From: WRIS01 sp050945135
GTDB taxonomy: Bacteria > Actinomycetota > Coriobacteriia > Coriobacteriales > Eggerthellaceae
Assembly (NCBI GenBank): GCA_050945135.1
Contig: JBMNSJ010000010.1
Span: 1 to 48,921, forward strand
Reading direction: 5' to 3'
Length of the DNA: 48,921 bases
Shown: piece after piece, positions 44,253 through 48,921 of the stretch
How the letters are laid out: each line of letters begins with the position of its first letter
Numbering within the stretch: the first letter of the stretch is position 1
Made by a program: the position numbers and the translations under genes
The notes under the pieces: model-generated
Seen by the model: only the letters and a program-made list of their open reading frames with translations
The model's database searches: none
Told to the model about the DNA's origin: nothing

Positions 44253-44720
44253 TTAAAGCAGACCACGGAAATCCCATGAGCGTAAAACTTCATAAGAAGC
44301 AATTGCAACAGCATTTGAGAGGTTCAAGCTGCGCAAACCATCACGCATAGGGATTCTCAGGCATTGATTCTTGTGGGCTTCAAGAATCTCTGGGTTTATA
44401 CCTGCGCTTTCGCGACCAAACAACAAAAAGGCATCTTTGCCGTACTCAACATCAGTGTATATGCGCTCAGCCTGCCCGGTAAAGAAATGAAGCTCACGGC
44501 CAGCAGCATATTCCAAGAAGTGATTCATACTGGGATAGCGCTCAATCTCTACCTCATCCCAATAATCAAGACCAGCACGTTTCATCTGCCTTTCGCTTAA
44601 GCGAAATCCCATGGGCTCAACAAGATGAAGGCGTGCTCCAACACAGGCGCAGGTCCGAGCAACATTTCCAGCATTTTGAGGAATCTCGGGCTCTACGAGT
44701 ACGATATTCAAATCAGCCAT
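44253..44720 (-). CDS. trmL: tRNA (cytidine/uridine34-2'-O)-methyltransferase TrmL
   Basis: SPOUT methyltransferase that modifies the wobble base of certain Leu tRNAs. It has 155 residues: NIVLVEPEIPQNAGNVARTC at the N-terminus, LLFGRESAGIN and IPMRDGLRSLNLSNAVAIA. ATG 44720 has AGAGG inside the end of the ABC-F gene, which it overlaps by 8 bases; a longer in-frame start at 44756 is rejected. Confidence 0.95.
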   Translation of the reverse strand: MADLNIVLVEPEIPQNAGNVARTCACVGARLHLVEPMGFRLSERQMKRAGLDYWDEVEIERYPSMNHFLEYAAGRELHFFTGQAERIYTDVEYGKDAFLLFGRESAGINPEILEAHKNQCLRIPMRDGLRSLNLSNAVAIASYEVLRSWDFRGLL

Positions 44721-46800
44721 CAAGTGCCTCTTTTTGTCGAATAATTTCCGCCTCAAGTTCTTCGGAAAGAATTATCCATTCTTCCTCATCTGACGCTAAA
44801 CGTTGTTTTGTTTTCGCGTGCTCCGCTATTGCATCAGAACTAGCATCTTCATTAGTGTAAAAATCCGGATCGCTCATCAGCTCCAAAAGTTCTGCCATAC
44901 GCTTATTATCACGCTCCATTTGAGCATCAAGTTGCGCGAGGCGCTTTCGTAAATCTTTTTGTGCGGCATAAGCTCTATTGCGCGCTTCGGCCTCTCTTCT
45001 CTTTTGCTCCTTCGTTTTAGGCGCACTTCCCCGCTCAGCAGTCAGCTCAACTATGCTTTTTGGCACATCAGATGCTTCAGGACGACTAATGCGTGCGCCA
45101 TTTTCCTTACGACGACGATTAACGGTGATGACAGTTTTACCAGGCTTACCCTTCGATTTAGTGCCAAGGTTTCCTTCAGAGGGCTTATTGTCTTGCGCTT
45201 GAGATTCAAGCTGATCACTTTTAAATAGATAATAGTCGTAATCACCGCTGTAGTTTGTAACCTTACCAGGCTTTACTTCGATTACACGATTTGCAATGCT
45301 AGAGATTAAGTGCCTATCGTGCGTAATGAATAGAATAGTGCCATCAAAGCTTTTAAGGGCTTGCTCGAGAATGTCTGCACTGGCGATATCAAGGTGATTT
45401 GTTGGCTCATCAAGACAAAGAAGTGGAGTGGGCGCAACGAGCATCTTAGCCAGAGCCAAGCGGCTCTTTTCTCCTCCCGACAGCACACTTACCTTCTTGT
45501 CGACATCCTCACCCGTAAACAAAAAAGCACCGAGCAAGGTTCTGACTTGCGATATAGTCCATCCAGGCGCTACCCGATCAAGTTCTTCAAACACCGTGTT
45601 TCCAGGATGAAGCTCTTCAAGTTGGTGTTGCGCGTAGTAGGTTTTAGTAACATGGACGCCATACTCGATACTTCCCGCGTCTTGTTTCAGAACACCAGCA
45701 ACCATTTTAAGAAGCGTAGATTTACCTGCCCCGTTTGGTCCGACCAAAGCGATTTTTTCACCACGATAGAATTCAAGGTTTAAGTCATCGTAGACCTGTA
45801 GGCTACCAAACGATTTAGCAACATGTTCAATTCCAACAACTTTATCTCCTGTGCGAGGTGGCTGCTTGAAATTGAATTTTACTTTTTTCTTCTCTTCGGG
45901 AAGGACAATCTGCTCCATGCGTTCAAGCTTTTTAACGCGATCTTGCACTTGCTTAGCCTTGGTAGCTTTATAACGAAAGCGCTCCACAAAGGCTTCCATA
46001 TGGGCTCGTTCTGCCGCTTGGCTTGCTGCTTCAAGGCGCAAACGCTCAAGATATTCTTCTCGTGCACGCTCGTAGGCAGAGTAATTTCCCTTATAGAGCC
46101 TTACCTGACCGTTATCAATTTCTGCAACTTGCTCTACCATGTTGTCCATAAACACGCGATCATGACTTACAAGAATGATGGTTCCCTCATAGCTGCGTAA
46201 AAAGCTCTCGAGCCACTTTACGCTCTCCAAGTCGAGATGGTTGGTTGGCTCATCAAGAAGAAGAACCTCAGGATTGCGAATGAGAAGCTTTGCAAGCGCA
46301 ATCCGCATCTGCCAACCACCAGAAAACTCTGTGGTCATGCGAGATAAATCCTTTTCTTTGAAGCCTAAACCAAAGAGGACACTTTTCACCTTAGATTCAA
46401 TGGTGTAGCCGCCTAAAGCCTCGTAAGCGTCGCGCGCTCTTCCGGCAGCTGCCAAGGCAGATTCGCTAGGGTTATCACCAAGAGACAATTCTAAAGAACG
46501 AAGTCGCTGCTCGGCTTCCAAGACCTCAATTTGAGACGAGAGTACCTCCTCAAATATTGCTTGTTCTTTCATTTCGATAGCTTCTTGTTCGAGATATCCA
46601 ACACGCGCTCCCTTAGCAAAAAGAACGCGTCCCTCATCAGCATCGTCTACACCTGAGATGATATTGAGCAGAGTGGTTTTACCAGCACCATTTGGGCCTA
46701 CTAAAGCAAGTCGATCGTGCTCTTCTAGACGCAAAACCACATCTGAAAAGAGAACACGACCGCCATAAGACTTTGATATATGTTCTAACTGGACGATCAA
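44713..46800 (-). CDS. ABC-F family ATPase (Uup/YfmR-like)
   Basis: Soluble twin-ATPase of the ABC-F class, which acts on ribosomes; Uup/YfmR-type members ease stalled translation, others give antibiotic resistance. It has 695 residues: ABC domain 1 with GPNGAGKTTLLN and FSGGWQMRIALAK, LLLDEPTNHLD, an interdomain linker, ABC domain 2 with GPNGAGKSTLLK, LSGGEKSRLALAK and LCLDEPTNHLD, then a C-terminal coiled coil (about 600-695). The start is a TTG at 46800 with no obvious ribosome site; no ATG or GTG fits, because a TAG lies shortly upstream. Confidence 0.93.
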   Translation of the reverse strand: MIVQLEHISKSYGGRVLFSDVVLRLEEHDRLALVGPNGAGKTTLLNIISGVDDADEGRVLFAKGARVGYLEQEAIEMKEQAIFEEVLSSQIEVLEAEQRLRSLELSLGDNPSESALAAAGRARDAYEALGGYTIESKVKSVLFGLGFKEKDLSRMTTEFSGGWQMRIALAKLLIRNPEVLLLDEPTNHLDLESVKWLESFLRSYEGTIILVSHDRVFMDNMVEQVAEIDNGQVRLYKGNYSAYERAREEYLERLRLEAASQAAERAHMEAFVERFRYKATKAKQVQDRVKKLERMEQIVLPEEKKKVKFNFKQPPRTGDKVVGIEHVAKSFGSLQVYDDLNLEFYRGEKIALVGPNGAGKSTLLKMVAGVLKQDAGSIEYGVHVTKTYYAQHQLEELHPGNTVFEELDRVAPGWTISQVRTLLGAFLFTGEDVDKKVSVLSGGEKSRLALAKMLVAPTPLLCLDEPTNHLDIASADILEQALKSFDGTILFITHDRHLISSIANRVIEVKPGKVTNYSGDYDYYLFKSDQLESQAQDNKPSEGNLGTKSKGKPGKTVITVNRRRKENGARISRPEASDVPKSIVELTAERGSAPKTKEQKRREAEARNRAYAAQKDLRKRLAQLDAQMERDNKRMAELLELMSDPDFYTNEDASSDAIAEHAKTKQRLASDEEEWIILSEELEAEIIRQKEALDG

Positions 46801-46821
46801 AATATAGTAAGAATGTGCAAG

Positions 46822-47019
46822 CTATCGTTTTCTATTAGCCTTAACCAAGGGCCATAAAGCAACAAAAATCGATACCATTGCAATCAATAGATTAAACAAG
46901 GCAACAAGAATGTTTGAATTAGGGTCGTTGAGCTGCATAATGCCCATACCACCGAAAATAATCGCAGCAGCAATACCAATAGGCGTTATTGGCTCCATAC
47001 CACTTTTTTTAGCGCACAT
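46822..47019 (-). CDS. small two-segment membrane protein (unknown)
   Basis: I do not recognise a family. It has 65 residues: a short N-terminus MCAKKSGMEPIT, membrane segment 1 (about 12-30, PIGIAAAIIFGGMGIMQL) and segment 2 (about 37-58, ILVALFNLLIAMVSIFVALW), and a basic end KANRKR. ATG 47019 has GGGAG upstream; a start at 47076 would add 19 residues without support. It ends 21 bases before the ABC-F start, so the two may be cotranscribed. Confidence 0.6.
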   Translation of the reverse strand: MCAKKSGMEPITPIGIAAAIIFGGMGIMQLNDPNSNILVALFNLLIAMVSIFVALWPLVKANRKR

Positions 47020-47351
47020 AGGAAATCTCCCTCGTTTTGGGCAATCTGTATTGAAACAAGCAACTAAGTAGATCATATCTTAGCGCTTGGTTCTAACATA
47101 CTGCCTGTTCAGGTTTACTTTATAAGGTTCTACAATGCCTACTTAAGCTTTACGTTAGGCGACTCATAGTATCATACGATATAACATAGCTCATTGAAAC
47201 AATACTAAGAATGACAGATAGAAAAATACGCTATTCGATTACAAATTTGCATAGCCTGATTCGCAATGATTTACGAGCAAGCAAAAGGGATACAAACAAC
47301 TAGGCATGTCTTTTACTTACATCTTGCGTTTGATGATAGCTTGCGAAACCT
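47020..47351. other. intergenic region without recognised genes
   Basis: About 330 bp between the small membrane gene and the terminator behind the alcohol dehydrogenase gene. I find no convincing open reading frame, tRNA or repeat. It is A/T rich and must hold the promoter for the membrane protein and ABC-F genes, but no element with good consensus and spacing is clear. Confidence 0.5.
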
Positions 47352-47378
47352 AAAAACCACCCGCTAAACGGATGGTTT
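47352..47378 (-). terminator. intrinsic terminator after the alcohol dehydrogenase gene
   Basis: On the minus strand AAACCATCCG-TTTAG-CGGGTGGTTT with one mismatch, followed by a T run (GGTTTTTAGG). It lies about 60 bp downstream of the dehydrogenase stop codon. Confidence 0.7.
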
Positions 47379-47380
47379 GT

Positions 47381-47414
47381 TCTAGGGGTATCACATCCCC
47401 GCGATACCCCTAGA
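47381..47414. repeat. 12-bp perfect inverted repeat downstream of adh
   Basis: TCTAGGGGTATC (47381-47392) and GATACCCCTAGA (47403-47414) are exact complements around a 10-base loop ACATCCCCGC. It sits between the gene end and the terminator, and may stabilise the 3' end of the mRNA. Confidence 0.75.
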
Positions 47415-47441
47415 TAGGACGTAGTTTTGTTATCTGTCCTT

Positions 47442-48500
47442 TTATTTCACCCGAACAACTGGCTTAATAAGGTCGGCGGGCTTATCCTTCATTAAAGCGA
47501 TAGCCTCTTCAAGATATTCAAACCCTTCAAAACGATGCGTAATTAGCTTCGATGGATCGACTCTATTGTTCATGACCATCTTCGCAAGCTTTTCCATACG
47601 GAGCCTGCCACCAGGCATCAATCCCGCATGAATGGTTTTATGACCCATGCCAACTCCCCAAGCCTCACGAGGAATTTTGATATAGTCTCCGCTACCAAGA
47701 TAATTAACGTTTCCGATGGAGCCACCTGGCTTGAGCATGCGGATAGCGGTATCAAAAGTATCCACATCGCCTCCTGCAATCAGCACTCTATCGACTCCTA
47801 CACCCTTAGTTTTTTCGAGTACTTGCTCATGAATTGAGCCTTCTTTATATGAAATTATGTCGGTAGCACCAAATTCACGAGCTACTTTCACACAATTCGG
47901 TCGCGTTCCGACAGCGTACAAATTTGCAGCACCACGCAAAGCAGCACCAGCTACCGCCATCAAACCTACCGGTCCGATACCGATAACACACACATCGTCA
48001 CCGAAGCGCACGCCAGCCATCTCGGACGCATGAAATCCTGTAGGCATCATATCGGAGAGCATGCAAGCAGTTTCGGGATCCATACCTTCTGGAAGATGCG
48101 CGAGATTGGCATCTGCCTCGTTAACATGGGCAAACTCAGCAAAAACACCATCTTTGAAATTTGAAAACTTCCATCCTCCGAGCATTCCTCCAGAATGAAC
48201 TGCATATCCCGCCTGAGCTTCTACTGAGCCCCAGTCTGGAGTAATAGCTGGAATGATAACTACATCACCTGGCTTGAAATCGCGAACCAGCTCACCAACC
48301 TCGACAACTTCTCCAACACCTTCATGACCAAGTATTAGATCATGGCGCTCGCCAAGAGCACCTTCATAGACGGTATGGATATCGGATGTACAAGGGGCTA
48401 AGGCAACGGGGGTAATAATCGCATCTAGTGGTCCACAAACGGGTCGATCTTTCTCAATCCATCCAGCTTTATTTAGTCCTAACATTGCGAATGCTTTCAT
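47442..48500 (-). CDS. adh: NADP-dependent secondary alcohol dehydrogenase (TbADH-type)
   Basis: Zinc medium-chain dehydrogenase that reversibly reduces ketones such as acetone to secondary alcohols. It has 352 residues and is closely similar to Thermoanaerobacter brockii and Clostridium beijerinckii enzymes. The catalytic zinc ligands are Cys37 (APCTSD), His59 (ILGHEG) and Asp150 (LSDMMPTGFH). The NADP-specific residues Gly198, Arg200 and Tyr218 are retained; Ser199 of TbADH is Thr. ATG 48500 has AGAGGAG 8 bases upstream. It is a single gene with its own promoter and terminator. Confidence 0.94.
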   Translation of the reverse strand: MKAFAMLGLNKAGWIEKDRPVCGPLDAIITPVALAPCTSDIHTVYEGALGERHDLILGHEGVGEVVEVGELVRDFKPGDVVIIPAITPDWGSVEAQAGYAVHSGGMLGGWKFSNFKDGVFAEFAHVNEADANLAHLPEGMDPETACMLSDMMPTGFHASEMAGVRFGDDVCVIGIGPVGLMAVAGAALRGAANLYAVGTRPNCVKVAREFGATDIISYKEGSIHEQVLEKTKGVGVDRVLIAGGDVDTFDTAIRMLKPGGSIGNVNYLGSGDYIKIPREAWGVGMGHKTIHAGLMPGGRLRMEKLAKMVMNNRVDPSKLITHRFEGFEYLEEAIALMKDKPADLIKPVVRVK

Positions 48501-48599
48501 TGAGCATCTCCTCTTTCTTTTTGAATTCTATTGAACGGGGAATATCATCTCTTGTACTGTTTCTGCCTGCTTTTCCGTAATGTAGTACGTTGCACTCCT

Positions 48600-48646
48600 G
48601 CCCTCCTCTCGCCTTCTCGGAGTATTGAAATGAGTATAGGGAGGGC
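48600..48646. repeat. inverted repeat spanning the adh promoter
   Basis: GCCCTCC (48600-48606) and GGAGGGC (48640-48646) are perfect 7-base complements 33 bases apart, with the right copy directly next to the -10 element. The arrangement fits an operator pair or a leader RNA stem. Confidence 0.5.
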
Positions 48647-48660
48647 GAATTGTTTCTAAA
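48633..48660 (-). promoter_or_regulatory. candidate promoter of adh
   Basis: On the minus strand TTTAGA (48655-48660) and TATACT (48633-48638) with 16-base spacing, about 130 bp upstream of the start codon, which implies a long leader. The -35 match is only moderate, as in regulated promoters. Confidence 0.45.
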
Positions 48661-48778
48661 TTAAGGTATTGTTAACTAAGGTGAAAGCGCGTTTTTGTAG
48701 AGGAGCGGACTTTATCTTGCTCCGAGATGAGACATATGCAACAGAATGTGATTTTATCTACCAGATTGATTGTCTGCG

Positions 48779-48853
48779 TGGTGGGCGTTACTGGGATTGA
48801 ACCAGTGACCTCTTCCGTGTGAAGGAAGCGCGCTCCCACTGCGCCAAACGCCC
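48779..48853 (-). tRNA. tRNA-Val (anticodon CAC)
   Basis: 75 bases including an encoded CCA. The acceptor arm GGGCGTT pairs with AACGCCC, the anticodon loop TTCACAC is flanked by CTTCC/GGAAG, and the T arm is CTGG-TTCAATC-CCAG type. Loop positions 34-36 read CAC, which decodes GTG (Val). A promoter lies immediately upstream. Confidence 0.95.
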
Positions 48854-48889
48854 ATGTGCTAAGTAAAGCTAAATTTGAATGCTTGATGT

Positions 48890-48917
48890 ATTCTAGCGGG
48901 CGGCTAAATATAGTCAA
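48890..48917 (-). promoter_or_regulatory. promoter of tRNA-Val
   Basis: On the minus strand TTGACT (48912-48917) and TAGAAT (48890-48895) with 16-base spacing, about 35 bp upstream of the tRNA 5' end. Confidence 0.65.
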
Positions 48918-48921
48918 GATT

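Noticed and set aside
47381..47414. Sole terminator of adh
   Set aside because: The 12-bp stem has no following U run; the second hairpin at 47352-47378 does, so the first is listed as a repeat only.
48672..48917. An 81-codon minus-strand reading frame over the tRNA gene
   Set aside because: It runs straight through a complete tRNA-Val with CCA and shows no protein-like pattern; the tRNA explains the sequence.

Overview
The window looks like a stretch of core chromosome from an anaerobic, low-to-moderate-GC actinobacterium, most likely of the class Coriobacteriia (an inference; no search was run and GC was judged by eye only). Actinobacterial neighbourhoods are visible: a SepIVA-like coiled-coil gene, DUF177, rpmF and rnc in a row, and a Nif3 - C4 zinc-ribbon - RNase H trio matching Mycobacterium Rv2230c-Rv2229c-Rv2228c. 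These sit beside genes typical of anaerobes or Firmicutes-like lineages: two-subunit glycyl-tRNA synthetase (glyQS), pyruvate phosphate dikinase with its regulator, FakA/Asp23, and a Thermoanaerobacter-type secondary alcohol dehydrogenase. Nearly everything reads on the minus strand; only rpmB and ogt are on the plus strand.

Read in the direction of transcription (right to left): tRNA-Val(CAC) and an NADP-dependent secondary alcohol dehydrogenase open the window at its right end (47.4-48.9 kb). Next comes a small membrane protein and a long, tightly packed series (30.7-47.0 kb): ABC-F ATPase, trmL, M50 protease, trpS, scpA-scpB, rluB-type pseudouridine synthase, tyrA, aroA, cmk, plsC, ispH, an M23 peptidase with its own candidate promoter, der, plsY and gpsA. 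Many of these genes overlap by 4-26 bases, suggesting translational coupling. ogt faces this block. A second block (24.7-30.1 kb) holds rpe, a cysteine desulfurase, a PHP phosphatase, nif3, the zinc-ribbon gene and an unusual RNase H fusion.

rpmB (plus strand) with a strong terminator, followed by a large perfect-armed palindrome, separates this from the third block (17.4-24.0 kb): asp23, fakA, recG, rsmD, coaD, sepIVA-like and DUF177. The fourth block (0-17.3 kb) is rpmF, plsX, rnc, smc, ftsY, ffh, a GNAT gene, then rpsP, khpA, rimM, trmD, lepB, glyQ, glyS, the PPDK regulator and ppdK, which runs off the left edge.

Functionally the window combines translation and tRNA/rRNA modification, protein targeting (ffh, ftsY, lepB), chromosome segregation (smc, scpA, scpB), phospholipid synthesis (plsX, plsY, plsC, gpsA, fakA) and aromatic amino-acid synthesis (tyrA, aroA). 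The most unusual items are (1) an RNase HI fused to a QueD/6-pyruvoyl-tetrahydropterin-synthase-like domain that has lost its zinc-binding and catalytic residues, where mycobacteria carry a phosphatase domain instead; (2) a roughly 150-bp palindrome with 25-bp perfect arms and possible competing internal hairpins between rpmB and that fusion gene; and (3) an RNase III with a long Ala/Lys/Glu-rich tail and an Asn at a normally Asp metal-ligand position.
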